Source: an uncultured Eubacteriales bacterium (GTDB taxonomy: Bacteria > Bacillota > Clostridia > Peptostreptococcales > Anaerovoracaceae). From it: DNA of 64,000 nucleotides. Location: contig CASDYG010000003.1 of the NCBI GenBank assembly GCA_949285555.1, forward strand, positions 62,001 through 126,000. Reading direction: 5' to 3'. Both the position numbers and the translations under genes were made by a program. Below are positions 46,253 to 54,974 of the stretch, piece after piece (the stretch's first letter is position 1; each line of letters opens with the position of its first letter). The notes below the pieces were generated by a model. The model was not told where the DNA came from. It made no database searches and worked only from the letters and a program-made list of their open reading frames with translations.

Positions 46253-46340
46253 AAGAAAGTGAGGAGGTGTTAGAAGTTCCATAGAAGTTGGATGTGAAAA
46301 TCTAATGACTGGAACTAGGTGAAAATCACTTTCTTTTTTT
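46253..46340 (+). ncRNA. Structured leader/terminator candidate
   Basis: An outer perfect 10-bp stem AAGAAAGTGA (46253-46262) / TCACTTTCTT (46326-46335) encloses AGTTCC (46275) / GGAACT (46311) and is followed by seven T. The nested fold and U tract suggest a small RNA or a terminator of a short transcript. No known class recognised. Confidence 0.45.
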
Positions 46341-46443
46341 GTGGAAATTTACTCTATAAAAGCATTATTTTTCTTATTTTTATGTTAAATAGCCACAAAA
46401 AACATAAAAAAGCATAATTTTAACAAATTTTTCTATATGCATA

Positions 46444-46471
46444 TTGACACAGTATTTTTTTTTTTTATAAT
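46444..46471 (+). promoter_or_regulatory. Consensus promoter for the surface protein
   Basis: TTGACA (46444-46449) and TATAAT (46466-46471) with a 16-bp, T-rich spacer, 49 bp before the start codon. Confidence 0.8.
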
Positions 46472-46519
46472 ATATTTGCATTCAAGTATCAATTGTTGTT
46501 TAAGGGAGGAATTATAATT

Positions 46520-47128
46520 ATGAAAAAATTATGTAAAAAGCTGACTGTTGTAGCTACTACAACATTTTTGGTGGGTGGATTTATGCTAGCTGCTGGTAGT
46601 GGCCTTGCATTTGCAGATGATGTAAATGAAGAAGATAAGTACTATGCTGACATAGAAAAGGCTTATGAAGGAATGGGAATAGATGCTGCTTACAAGCCAG
46701 AGGCACCAAAGGCTGAAGATGAGGATGCTAAGAGAGAGGCAGAGCATCTGGATAAGGCTGAATATATTTATAATAGACTAAATGAAACTAAGGAAGATAT
46801 TGACAGAGAAAATGCATATCTTGATGCTGCAGAAGCTGAATACAACAGACTACTTAATGAAAAGAAGGTGGATGCTGATGTACAGACAGAAGATAAGGTA
46901 GACGCTGCAACTCAGACAGAAGATAAGGTAGACGCTGCAACTCAGACAGAAGATAAGGTAGACGCTGCAACTCAGACAGAAGATACCAAAGCAGATGTGA
47001 AGGCTGAAGCTAAGGCAACAGGTAATTCTCCTAAGACTGGAGATACAGCATCAGTAGCAGGATTTTCCGCAGTTGCGTTAATCTCTGCTGTAGGAGTATT
47101 TTTAAGAAAGAAGATTTTTAATAGCTAA
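46520..47128 (+). CDS. Small sortase-anchored surface protein with tandem repeats
   Basis: This 202-residue protein has a signal peptide (MKKLCKKLTVVATTTFLVGG, cleavage near AFADD), an acidic helical body with YNRL-containing segments, three-plus copies of a 10-residue repeat (KVDAATQTED), and a C-terminal sorting signal: NSPKTGD, a hydrophobic helix (VAGFSAVALISAVGVFL) and RKK. I choose ATG 46520 with GGGAGGA, not the upstream TTG. The XPKTG form suggests a non-standard sortase; no sortase gene is in the window. Function unknown, probably wall-exposed. Confidence 0.85.
   Translation: MKKLCKKLTVVATTTFLVGGFMLAAGSGLAFADDVNEEDKYYADIEKAYEGMGIDAAYKPEAPKAEDEDAKREAEHLDKAEYIYNRLNETKEDIDRENAYLDAAEAEYNRLLNEKKVDADVQTEDKVDAATQTEDKVDAATQTEDKVDAATQTEDTKADVKAEAKATGNSPKTGDTASVAGFSAVALISAVGVFLRKKIFNS
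46891..46980 (+). repeat. Three perfect 30-bp tandem repeats
   Basis: The unit AGATAAGGTAGACGCTGCAA plus CTCAGACAGA occurs three times without a single difference, encoding 10 residues each time. Half-units flank it. Perfect identity suggests recent slippage and variable length between strains. Confidence 0.95.
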
Positions 47129-47202
47129 TATAAAATAATAATACTTGAATGATACTTTAATAGAGAAATAGAGATACAAATATCATTAGTAGTATTTCGG
47201 AG

Positions 47203-47227
47203 GCGAGGTGTATATCTCGCTTTTTTA
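47203..47227 (+). terminator. Rho-independent terminator
   Basis: GCGAG / CTCGC stem followed by TTTTTT after the surface protein gene. Confidence 0.75.
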
Positions 47228-47434
47228 TTTATAATTTTGCGTGTGATATGATAGGCTATCAGTAGAACTATCTTTAGTAGATATATGTATAGTGAACAAT
47301 TCAGAAAAAAAGAGGAAGATGAATGTTAGGCCATCATGAATTTATCGGCTACGGGATATGTTTATTGAATAGTATAAGAAAGTTCAAGCTTAAAATAATT
47401 GGATGCTAGATACGAATAAAGTCTACTATTGAAT

Positions 47435-47482
47435 AATAATACCAACCACATGTTATGAAGAGTGTATGTGGTTGGTATTATT
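47435..47482. terminator. Long perfect hairpin downstream of gltX
   Basis: A perfect 17-bp stem (AATAATACCAACCACAT and its complement) with a 14-nt loop, just beyond the gltX stop on the minus strand. The stretch 47228-47434 shows no gene. Confidence 0.8.
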
Positions 47483-47491
47483 CAGTTGTAA

Positions 47492-49162
47492 TTATAATTC
47501 TTGACAATATTTTTGGAATCTAGCTTTAGCTTGCTGCTCTCCCATTATTTGCTGTATAGCCCATACGTCAGGAGAAGTGGATCTTCCCACCAAGGCAATA
47601 CGGATAACGGAGCTGACATGTCCAACATGTCCTTTGTACTGATCGGGATTTTTTTTATAATCCTTTGGTTTAAGTGCATATCCTAGCTGACCAGCAATTT
47701 CTCGAATTTTTTCAAACCATTGCTCTTGACTATCATCATGGTTGTAGGTGTCAAGATACATTGTTAGAATTTGTTTTTCATATCCTTTGACCTCTATTGA
47801 CATTTCATCTTCAATCCTAAATAACTTGTCAAAGAAGTAAGAAATAAATTCTACCATTTGTGAAGCGGAAATGAAGTCTTTACGCGGCTTTGCGTCATTT
47901 CTGCCTAAATCAAGGATCTGCAATAAATAGTCCTTGTCAGTAAACATGAAGTCGAGATCAGGACGAAATTCTTCACTCCAACGCTTCAAGAAGTCGAATA
48001 GAGCTTCAGCGTTCAGTCTAAATAGAACATCTTTGCTTATGTCTTTCAGCTTATTTAAGTCAAATAGTGCACCTGAATTGCTCATTTTTTCAAGTTTAAA
48101 CGGAAATTCGTCACAAGATAGCTCTAAATGGTCTGCTCGCCATTCTTCGAAGTCGGAGTTGAGTATTGTGAGTAGATATTCCTTGACTGCAAGTGGATGA
48201 TAGCCTTCCTCTCGATAAAAATTCAGTGAAAGTTCAGGGTCTTCTCGTTTAGAGAGCTTTCTTTTATTGCCATTTTCATCTAGCTTCATTAGCTGTGCCG
48301 TATGACAGTAAACAGGTAAATCAAATCCAAGAGTATTGAAGAGCTCAACATGTATTGGTAGTGTAGAAAGCCACTCTGCGCCACGCACTACATGTGTAGT
48401 TCGCATGAGGTGGTCATCAATCACGTGAGCAAAATGGTAGGTAGGTATACCGTTCTTTTTAAGAAGTACGACATCTTGGAAATTAGCAGGCATTTCAAGG
48501 CTTCCTCGTATACCATCGTTGACACGTACCTTGATTACCTGAGAAGAATCTTCATATGCATCTGGTGGAAGGACACAAGATTTTAAACGTAGTACATATT
48601 CTTCTCCAGCCTCAATTTTTGATTTTATTTCATCAAAGGATAAAAATCTGCTCTTTGCATAATCACCATAAATACCAGGAGTTTTTTTGTTATTTTCCTG
48701 TTCGGCTCTTATTTTGGAAATTTCATCCTCGGTTAAGAAGCAAGGATAGGCCTTGCCCTCATTTACTAGTTTTTTTGCAAATGCATGGTAGATATGAACC
48801 CTTTCGCTTTGCGTATATGGGCCGTAATCACCAAGCTCACCCTCTTTATTTACCCCTTCATCAAAGCGAATATCGAAAAAGGCAAGCCCATCAATAATCT
48901 TATCTATTGCTCCATCTACCTTTCGTTTGTCGTCGGTATCTTCAATACGCAGATAGAAGCTGCCCCCACTTTGATGTGAGAGCCTTTCATCTACTAATGC
49001 TCCGTACAGATTCCCTAAATGTATAAAGCCGGTAGGGCTTGGCCCCAGTCTGCAAACCTTGGCCTCCTGGTCAATTCTGCGAAGAGGATATTTGCTTTCA
49101 TAATATTCAGTAGTATGTTCTAAATTGGGAAATAGAAGGTCTCCCAGCATTGTATTGTTCAT
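47492..49162 (-). CDS. gltX: Glutamate-tRNA ligase
   Basis: This 556-residue class I synthetase charges tRNA-Glu. The HIGH motif is PSPTGFIHLGNLYGAL (residues 41-56), the KMSKS counterpart is KRKLSKRED, and RIEDTD is present. The anticodon-binding domain follows. It is longer than most bacterial GluRS (about 480), which is seen in some Clostridia. The sequence is intact, and it is an island of core genome between two accessory regions. Confidence 0.95.
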   Translation of the reverse strand: MNNTMLGDLLFPNLEHTTEYYESKYPLRRIDQEAKVCRLGPSPTGFIHLGNLYGALVDERLSHQSGGSFYLRIEDTDDKRKVDGAIDKIIDGLAFFDIRFDEGVNKEGELGDYGPYTQSERVHIYHAFAKKLVNEGKAYPCFLTEDEISKIRAEQENNKKTPGIYGDYAKSRFLSFDEIKSKIEAGEEYVLRLKSCVLPPDAYEDSSQVIKVRVNDGIRGSLEMPANFQDVVLLKKNGIPTYHFAHVIDDHLMRTTHVVRGAEWLSTLPIHVELFNTLGFDLPVYCHTAQLMKLDENGNKRKLSKREDPELSLNFYREEGYHPLAVKEYLLTILNSDFEEWRADHLELSCDEFPFKLEKMSNSGALFDLNKLKDISKDVLFRLNAEALFDFLKRWSEEFRPDLDFMFTDKDYLLQILDLGRNDAKPRKDFISASQMVEFISYFFDKLFRIEDEMSIEVKGYEKQILTMYLDTYNHDDSQEQWFEKIREIAGQLGYALKPKDYKKNPDQYKGHVGHVSSVIRIALVGRSTSPDVWAIQQIMGEQQAKARFQKYCQEL

Positions 49163-49408
49163 TGTTACCTCTCGTTATTTAAGCTTTTTTCATTATACCA
49201 CAGAGTTATGAATTTAAAAATTATCATAAAAGAGTTAGGTTGTTGTAACTATAAACCTATTTACAAGAATTATGAGATGTGCTTATGCCATTTTTGCAGC
49301 TAGACTGAAAAATATAGTGAAACTTTGCTATAAATTTATATTCTCTTTTACAATGAGCATACCTGAAAGTGTTATCTTAATAGCAAGATTAAAGTATGTA
49401 TTAGCTGA
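49163..49408. other. Gap between gltX and prophage remnant
   Basis: No supported gene; the 65-codon frame at 49272 has no ribosome site and odd composition. Confidence 0.4.
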
Positions 49409-49723
49409 TTATATAGATACAAATATGTTAAAATCGACGAGAACGCACTTTTTAGAACAGAAGAACTAGGAAACTACCTATCAAGCCTGCTTGAGGATGT
49501 GCTAGACGAACCAAACAGAAATAACCTTATAAATACAGGAATGCAGGAAGCTCATAGAATATCTAGTGACGCAGCGTATGAGGCACAGGACTTTATAAAT
49601 GAATTAGAAAAGCAAGAACTCATGACAGAATCTGATAAAAATGTATGGCTTAGCATGGTAGACTACATTACATTGCGCAATGATGGAAAGGTTGAATTAA
49701 CATTTTTGATGGCAGTCAGGTAG
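49409..49723 (+). pseudogene. Recombinase C-terminal fragment (probable serine recombinase)
   Basis: Open from after a TGA at 49406: ENALFRTEELGNYLSSLLED, then NELEKQELMTESDKNVWLSM and VDYITLRNDGKVELTF. The closing strand pattern (VDYITLxxDGKxxLTF) fits the end of large serine recombinases. No start codon with ribosome site and no catalytic domain are present. It may be the edge of the prophage remnant. Confidence 0.45.
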
Positions 49724-49906
49724 GATTAAATAGATAAAAATTAAAACAGGCATTTCAATAATATCTGTGAGGTGATTGTTTCGGTTTATTGATAAGTGAA
49801 AAAATAGTATAATAGAAATGCCGATAAAACTTGTACGAATACTGTAGGGTAGAAAGATGAGTATTCCTCTATACTAAAATAAATTGAAAGACAGGAGGGA
49901 ATTCAA

Positions 49907-50773
49907 ATAAATATTATCAAGTATTTTAATAATACGATTGATTATCTTGAAACAGTCCTTGATGATGAAATCAACGAAAAGAAAGTAACAGAATTATCTG
50001 GATACTCTTATGCTATGTTTAGTCGATTGTTTTCTATTCTGACTGAAACAACACTCTCAGAATATTTAAGAAGTAGAAAATTAACAGAGGCTGCAATTAT
50101 ATTAAGAGATACAGATGAAAAGATCATTGATGTTGCATTCAAATTTGGGTATGAATCATCGGATTCGTTTGGAGCAGCATTTAAGAATTTTCATGGATTC
50201 ACCCCTTCAGAGGTGAGAAATGGGAAACCGTTTAAATTAGTTTCTCGAGTACAGTTAGCACTAAGTGTAAGAGGAGGAATAAGTATGAATATTACAATTC
50301 AAAAGAAAAAGGCATTTACAGTTGCAGGTGTAAATGAAAAAAACATCAATTCATCATTATGTGCAAGTATATGGCAAAAGCTTTTTTCAAAGGTCAGCTA
50401 TGAAGAAATCTCAAAGATAGGAACAGGAGAAACTGTTGGAGTATGCCACGATATACTAACTCTTGATAATCATGATGTTTTAGGTAACAATACTATAAAT
50501 TATATGGCAGGCTTTATAGTTAATGATATAGACCAAGCGAGAAGTATGGACTTAGATGTTTTGGAAATCGAGGAAACAGAGTATGCCATTGTAGAGTTAA
50601 AAGGAAGTGTCCCAGAGTGTATTCATAATGGTTGGAAATATGTAATGGAAGTCTTTTTCCCTGAGCATGGGTATGTTCATTCAGGAAAACCTGACTTTGA
50701 ATACTACTATGAAGGTGATATGTATAGTCCTAACTATAAAATGGAGTTATGGATTCCAATATCTAAGGCATAA
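49907..50773 (+). CDS. AraC-family regulator with GyrI-like ligand domain, start codon ATA
   Basis: A 288-codon frame. The first 110 residues are an AraC HTH pair (EKKVTELSGYSYAMFSRLF; AFKFGYESSDSFGAAFKNF then HGFTPSEVR), and the rest is a GyrI/BmrR-like effector domain (VAGVNEKNINSSLCASIWQK, FPEHGYVHSGKPDFEYY). A strong GGAGGG site at 49894 is 7 bp before an ATA codon at 49907, where relatives would begin MNIIKYF. The next ATG (50012-50015) lies inside the HTH. So ATG has probably mutated to ATA, and translation may be weak or start within. Confidence 0.75.
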   Translation: MNIIKYFNNTIDYLETVLDDEINEKKVTELSGYSYAMFSRLFSILTETTLSEYLRSRKLTEAAIILRDTDEKIIDVAFKFGYESSDSFGAAFKNFHGFTPSEVRNGKPFKLVSRVQLALSVRGGISMNITIQKKKAFTVAGVNEKNINSSLCASIWQKLFSKVSYEEISKIGTGETVGVCHDILTLDNHDVLGNNTINYMAGFIVNDIDQARSMDLDVLEIEETEYAIVELKGSVPECIHNGWKYVMEVFFPEHGYVHSGKPDFEYYYEGDMYSPNYKMELWIPISKA

Positions 50774-50807
50774 ACCATAGTTTTAGAACTGAATAAATTA
50801 AATTTAG

Positions 50808-51788
50808 ATGGTAGCAATACCGTCTTTTTCTATGCTCAAAAAAAGTTTCAGAGTACCGAGAAATAGTTTCAGAGTTCAACAGGAAAGTTACATTGTATCA
50901 AAGACAGTAAGAAACTATGAGGCAGTAGGTGGCACAGGAGGTGCTAAACTAATAAGGATAGCAAACGCAGGGGCGTGTAAGTACTGCCAGAGTCTTGCAG
51001 GCACGTATAACTACCCTAATGAGCCTGAGGGCGTTTTTAGCAGGCACAGAGACTGTAGATGTATTATGAGGTTTGTGCCATTTCATAAGGGATATGTTCA
51101 GGACGTGTGGAGCAAGAAGATGAGGGCTGGGGCAGATCGAGATAAAATAGTAAAGTTAGTAGAGCAAGACAAGCTTAGTGGAGAGATTAAAACACTTTTC
51201 AATAAGTATGAAGTGGGTTATAATAGGGTAAAAAAGCTTACAAAACAATTAAGTACGGATGAAATAATCACTAAAATATCTGGAGAGGATTTAGTAGGGG
51301 GAGGGTGCTCTTCTTTAGCTTTTGCATATATAGGTAATAAAGCGGGGTATGACGTACTAGATTATAGAGGTGGCGTTAGCACAGATCTATTCGGTAGCTA
51401 TGAGGTCGTTTCAAGCATAGCAAAGTTTCCTAAGGTGTGGAGCCAGATAAAAAAAGGTGAAAAGGGTCTTGAAATTTTTAGAGAATTCAATAAATGCATT
51501 GATCTTGACAAAGAATATTATCTTGCTATAGGACGACATGGGGCTATAGTTAGAAAAACAAAAAAAGACGGACTACAGTTTTTGGAATTACAAAAATCAG
51601 AAAAAACACAAAATGGATTTAAATCGCTAGATGCTGAGTCTTTATTAAGAAGGTTTGGGTGTAGAGCTATTTTGAAAGATAGAAATGGGAACGTTTTTAA
51701 GGATGCCCTCAGCTTTTTAATTGATGCAGATTCTCTAGCAAAGAGCGATGAATTCATAGATATATTAGGATACTTAAACACAAAGTAG
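50808..51788 (+). CDS. MuF-type phage toxin: capsid-protein tail plus papain-like toxin domain
   Basis: This 326-residue product keeps the C-terminal metal-binding end of a phage minor head protein: GACKYCQSLAGTY (Cys57, Cys60) and RHRDCRC (His80, Cys83, Cys85). After a linker comes a domain with GGGCSSLAFAYIGNKAGYDV (Cys167), YLAIGRHGAIVRK (His244) and LQFLELQ (Glu260/Gln262), which fits a papain-fold toxin. The MuF head domain is missing. Temperate phages are known to carry such polymorphic toxins. A small gene 26 bp downstream is a likely immunity gene. The first 25 residues may be foreign to the ancestral protein. Confidence 0.7.
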   Translation: MVAIPSFSMLKKSFRVPRNSFRVQQESYIVSKTVRNYEAVGGTGGAKLIRIANAGACKYCQSLAGTYNYPNEPEGVFSRHRDCRCIMRFVPFHKGYVQDVWSKKMRAGADRDKIVKLVEQDKLSGEIKTLFNKYEVGYNRVKKLTKQLSTDEIITKISGEDLVGGGCSSLAFAYIGNKAGYDVLDYRGGVSTDLFGSYEVVSSIAKFPKVWSQIKKGEKGLEIFREFNKCIDLDKEYYLAIGRHGAIVRKTKKDGLQFLELQKSEKTQNGFKSLDAESLLRRFGCRAILKDRNGNVFKDALSFLIDADSLAKSDEFIDILGYLNTK

Positions 51789-51814
51789 AGAAAGCAAAGT
51801 AAGGAGTAGAAAAA

Positions 51815-52159
51815 ATGAGTGCAATTATTGACAAAACCCCTAGAGAATACTATATCCCTAAGTATAATCATGTAGTCAGATATACCCTGGCAAAAATTAA
51901 CCCGAATTCTACTATTTGGAATGTTTGCTATTATTATCGTGATATAGGAAGACCCGCTTTTGCATTTGACTCTAATAAGGATAGACCATTGTTTTTATAT
52001 GGCGACTACCCTGATAATTTTACGTTAGATCAATTAGTAGAGATAAATAGGGAATTTCCTGATGAACTTGCATTCTTTAACAGTGAATTAAATGAAGAAC
52101 AACTAGAATATCTAAGAAAAAATGGAATTGAACCAGAAGTGCTGAGTTACGATAAATAA
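51815..52159 (+). CDS. Candidate immunity protein for the MuF toxin
   Basis: This 114-residue soluble acidic protein (MSAIIDKTPREYYIPKYNHV ... LVEINREFPDELAFFN, ending EPEVLSYDK) starts 26 bp after the toxin with AAGGAGTAG. Position, size and charge fit an immunity protein. I recognise no family. Confidence 0.55.
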   Translation: MSAIIDKTPREYYIPKYNHVVRYTLAKINPNSTIWNVCYYYRDIGRPAFAFDSNKDRPLFLYGDYPDNFTLDQLVEINREFPDELAFFNSELNEEQLEYLRKNGIEPEVLSYDK

Positions 52160-52213
52160 ATAAGACTAGGTCAGTAAGCGTACGACGCGCTGGCCATTTT
52201 TATTGGAGGAAAT

Positions 52214-52630
52214 ATGACGAAAAGACTGGGAAGGCAGGAGCCTACTCAGGGCGTATTTTTAGAATATAGGAAAAGCCATGGCAAGAAAGCCGTTGAGCTT
52301 TACGAAAAGACAGATAGAAAGGCACAAAAATGGCAGGCTAATCTCTTAAAGCATATGCTGGCCTATGACAAAGAAGGACTGTGGGTGCATACTAAATTCG
52401 GCTATAGCGTACCTCGTCGTAATGGTAAAAATGAGGTAGTAGCCATGAGGGAGCTATACGGCCTTGTGATGGGAGAGAGCATACTACATACCGCCCATAG
52501 AACCACAACAACCCACTCTGCATGGGAAAGACTTCTTGACCTAGTAGAAAAGGCAGGGCTTGATGTTAAAGAGATGTACCTTTTACAAACCTTAAAATGG
52601 GAGCGTATGAGTACTGAAATCAGGATATAA
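52214..52630 (+). pseudogene. Phage terminase large subunit, N-terminal fragment
   Basis: 138 codons: KWQANLLKHMLAYDKEGLWV, then FGYSVPRRNGKNEVVAMREL, the Walker A-like RRNGKNE of terminases, and HTAHRTTTTHSAWERL. The rest of the ATPase and the nuclease domain are missing; it ends at a stop soon after a junction. Terminase normally precedes the MuF gene, so its order here is rearranged. Confidence 0.85.
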
Positions 52631-52727
52631 AGGAGCTTGCAAAATAAATTTTAGGAATTTAAATAAAATCATGCATTATTGCATTAGGGTCAAACATTAA
52701 AATAAACAGCATTATACACCCAAATAC

Positions 52728-52756
52728 TTGCATTTTTGGGGCGATTCATATATAAT
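52728..52756 (+). promoter_or_regulatory. sigma-A promoter for rpsB-tsf
   Basis: TTGCAT (52728-52733) and TATAAT (52751-52756), spacer 17 bp, 142 bp before the rpsB start. Confidence 0.8.
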
Positions 52757-52761
52757 ATATA

Positions 52762-52880
52762 AGCTTGTGATTAGATACAAGTAAATATTATGCACATCAA
52801 GCGGATCATCGGTGCTAGGGGCTTTTATGCCATGGGCTGTAAATGACTCTAGTTTTGTGAGTAAGATGCTTGATGGAAGA
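52762..52880 (+). ncRNA. rpsB leader RNA (autoregulatory element candidate)
   Basis: CATCAAGC (52795-52802) pairs with GCTTGATG (52868-52875), enclosing GGATCATCGGTGCTAGG and further small stems; a first hairpin CTTGTG / TACAAG lies at 52763. Long S2 leader structures bound by S2 are known in Firmicutes; membership is inferred. Confidence 0.5.
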
Positions 52881-52897
52881 AAAACCAAGGAGGACGT

Positions 52898-53689
52898 ATG
52901 TCAGTAATTTCAATGAAGGAACTACTAGAGGCTGGTGTTCATTTCGGACATCAAACAAGGAGATGGAACCCTAAGATGGCTCCATATATTTTCACAGAAA
53001 GAAATGATATTTATATCATTGACCTAGATAAGACTGTGAAAAAGATTGAGGAAGCATATTCTTTTATTCGCCAGGTTGTAGCAGATGGCAAGGATATTCT
53101 CTTTGTTGGTACTAAGAAGCAGGCTCAGATGGCCATTCGTGAGGAAGCAGAACGCTGTGGAATGTACTATGTAAGTGAAAGATGGCTTGGTGGCACTCTG
53201 ACCAACTACAAGACTATTCGTAAGAGAATCGAAAGACTTTGCGAAATTGAGGATATGGAAAAAGATGGCATTTTTGAAAAGCTGTCTAAAAAAGAAGTTA
53301 TTAAGTTAAATCTTGAAAGAGAGAAGCTGGAGAGATTCTTAGGTGGTATCCGTCACATGGATGGAATGCCAGGTGCAATGTTTGTTATTGACCCTAAGAA
53401 GGAGAAAATTGCCGTAAGAGAAGCACATATTTTAGGTATTCCGGTAGTTGCTACTGTAGATACAAACTGTGACCCAGATGAAGTGGACTTTATGATTCCG
53501 GCAAATGATGATGCTATTAGATCTGTAAAGCTAATTGTAAATAAAATGGCTGATGCAGTAATAGAGGCTCGTCAGGGAGAAAGCTTTGCTGAAGCTCCAG
53601 AAGCTGAAAAAACACAAGAGGTAGAAGCTACAGAGGCTGAACAGGTAGAAGAAACTATAGAGGAAGCAGCAGAGACGACTGAAGAGTAA
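52898..53689 (+). CDS. rpsB: 30S ribosomal protein S2
   Basis: 263 residues: [40 protein letters not shown] and FVGTKKQAQ are S2 hallmarks, with [12 protein letters not shown]. The C-terminus has an acidic tail ([18 protein letters not shown]) longer than in many bacteria. AAGGAGGACGT precedes the ATG. tsf follows 78 bp later, the universal order. Confidence 0.98.
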   Translation: MSVISMKELLEAGVHFGHQTRRWNPKMAPYIFTERNDIYIIDLDKTVKKIEEAYSFIRQVVADGKDILFVGTKKQAQMAIREEAERCGMYYVSERWLGGTLTNYKTIRKRIERLCEIEDMEKDGIFEKLSKKEVIKLNLEREKLERFLGGIRHMDGMPGAMFVIDPKKEKIAVREAHILGIPVVATVDTNCDPDEVDFMIPANDDAIRSVKLIVNKMADAVIEARQGESFAEAPEAEKTQEVEATEAEQVEETIEEAAETTEE

Positions 53690-53767
53690 TAGATGCTCAA
53701 AATGCTTCCTTGTGTAAGTAATAGATATTATAAAATATGATGTGCCAAGTGCATATAGGAGGATAAA

Positions 53768-54682
53768 ATGGCTGTAACAGCACAGTTAGTAAAAGAATTA
53801 AGAGAAATGACCGGAGCTGGAATGATGGATTGCAAAAAGGCTCTTGTTGAAACTGATGGAAATATTGAAAAGGCTGTAGAGCTACTTCGAGAAATGGGTC
53901 TTACAAAGTCTGCTAAAAAGGCAGGAAGAGTGGCTGCAGAAGGTCTGGTAAAGATTGCTTTTAATGATACACATGCAGAGGCTGCTGTAGTTGAGGTAAA
54001 TGCTGAAACTGACTTTGTAGCTAAGAATCCGGAGTTCGTTGAGTTTGTAGAAAAAACTGCACAGCTTGCAATGACCAAGGATAGCGACGATGTAGAAGGT
54101 CTGCTTAAGGCTGACTATTATGGAGAAGGAACAGTTGAGGAAGTCCTAACTGCTAAGATTGCTAAAATTGGTGAAAACATGAAGCTTAGAAGATTTACCC
54201 ATCTTAATGAGGAAGGTGTAATTTATTCTGGCTATGTTCATAGCAATGGAAAAATTGGCGTACTTGTGGGAATTAAAACCGATGCAAGCTATGCTGAGAT
54301 TGAGACTGTAGGTAAGGACATTGCCATGCAGGTAGCTTCCATGAACCCTAAGTTTGTAAATGAAACTCAGGTGGACAAGGAGTGGCTTGATCACGAAACA
54401 GAAATAGCTAAGCAGCAGCTTCTAAATGAAGGAAAGAAGCCTGAGCTTCTTGACAGAATTATCCCAGGAAAAGTGAAGGGAATTCTAAAAGAGGTATGCC
54501 TTGTGGATCAGAAATTTGTAAAGAATGGAGATCTAACTGTAAAGGCGTATGTTGATGAAGAAGCTAAGAAGCTAGGTAAGGCTATGGAAATTGTATCCAT
54601 GGTTAGATATGAAGTAGGTGAAGGAATCGAGAAAAAAGAAGAGAACTTTGCCGAAGAGGTTGCAAAGCAGATGGGCAACTAA
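53768..54682 (+). CDS. tsf: Translation elongation factor Ts
   Basis: 304 residues: MTGAGMMDCKKALVETDG (UBA domain and first signature), then EVNAETDFVAKN and a normal core. It exchanges GDP on EF-Tu. It is 79 bp after rpsB with AGGAGG, and a terminator follows about 100 bp on. Intact. Confidence 0.98.
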   Translation: MAVTAQLVKELREMTGAGMMDCKKALVETDGNIEKAVELLREMGLTKSAKKAGRVAAEGLVKIAFNDTHAEAAVVEVNAETDFVAKNPEFVEFVEKTAQLAMTKDSDDVEGLLKADYYGEGTVEEVLTAKIAKIGENMKLRRFTHLNEEGVIYSGYVHSNGKIGVLVGIKTDASYAEIETVGKDIAMQVASMNPKFVNETQVDKEWLDHETEIAKQQLLNEGKKPELLDRIIPGKVKGILKEVCLVDQKFVKNGDLTVKAYVDEEAKKLGKAMEIVSMVRYEVGEGIEKKEENFAEEVAKQMGN

Positions 54683-54785
54683 TTTATCAATCAAAAACTG
54701 ATAAAAAGTGATTTTAGTAGGATCTAAGTATTTTGCAAGTATCATGAACTACTTTGGAATTCTACCAAATATTGTCAACATTGGG

Positions 54786-54817
54786 GGTGTATTGTATCAG
54801 GCAATACACCTTTTTTT
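54786..54817 (+). terminator. Rho-independent terminator for rpsB-tsf
   Basis: GGTGTATTG / CAATACACC, 7-nt loop, then TTTTTTT. The remaining 157 bp to nhaC show no gene. Confidence 0.92.
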
Positions 54818-54974
54818 ATAGTAAGAATGTAGACGGTAGAAAATATATTAAGATGAAAGAAATCAACGAATTTGACTTTTATTAGAAAATATAATCATAT
54901 CCGGTATATCTTTTTTCACAAATGTATGACAAAATGATAAAATTATTAGATATACTTTATCTATAGGAGGACTT

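Noticed and set aside
46891..46980. Possible CRISPR repeats
   Set aside because: The 30-bp units are in tandem without spacers and encode a protein repeat.
49272..49469. 65-codon frame as a gene
   Set aside because: No ribosome site, odd composition, and no recognisable pattern.
49409..52630. Complete prophage
   Set aside because: Only a recombinase tail, a truncated terminase and one MuF-type gene remain, in scrambled order, with no capsid, tail or lysis genes.
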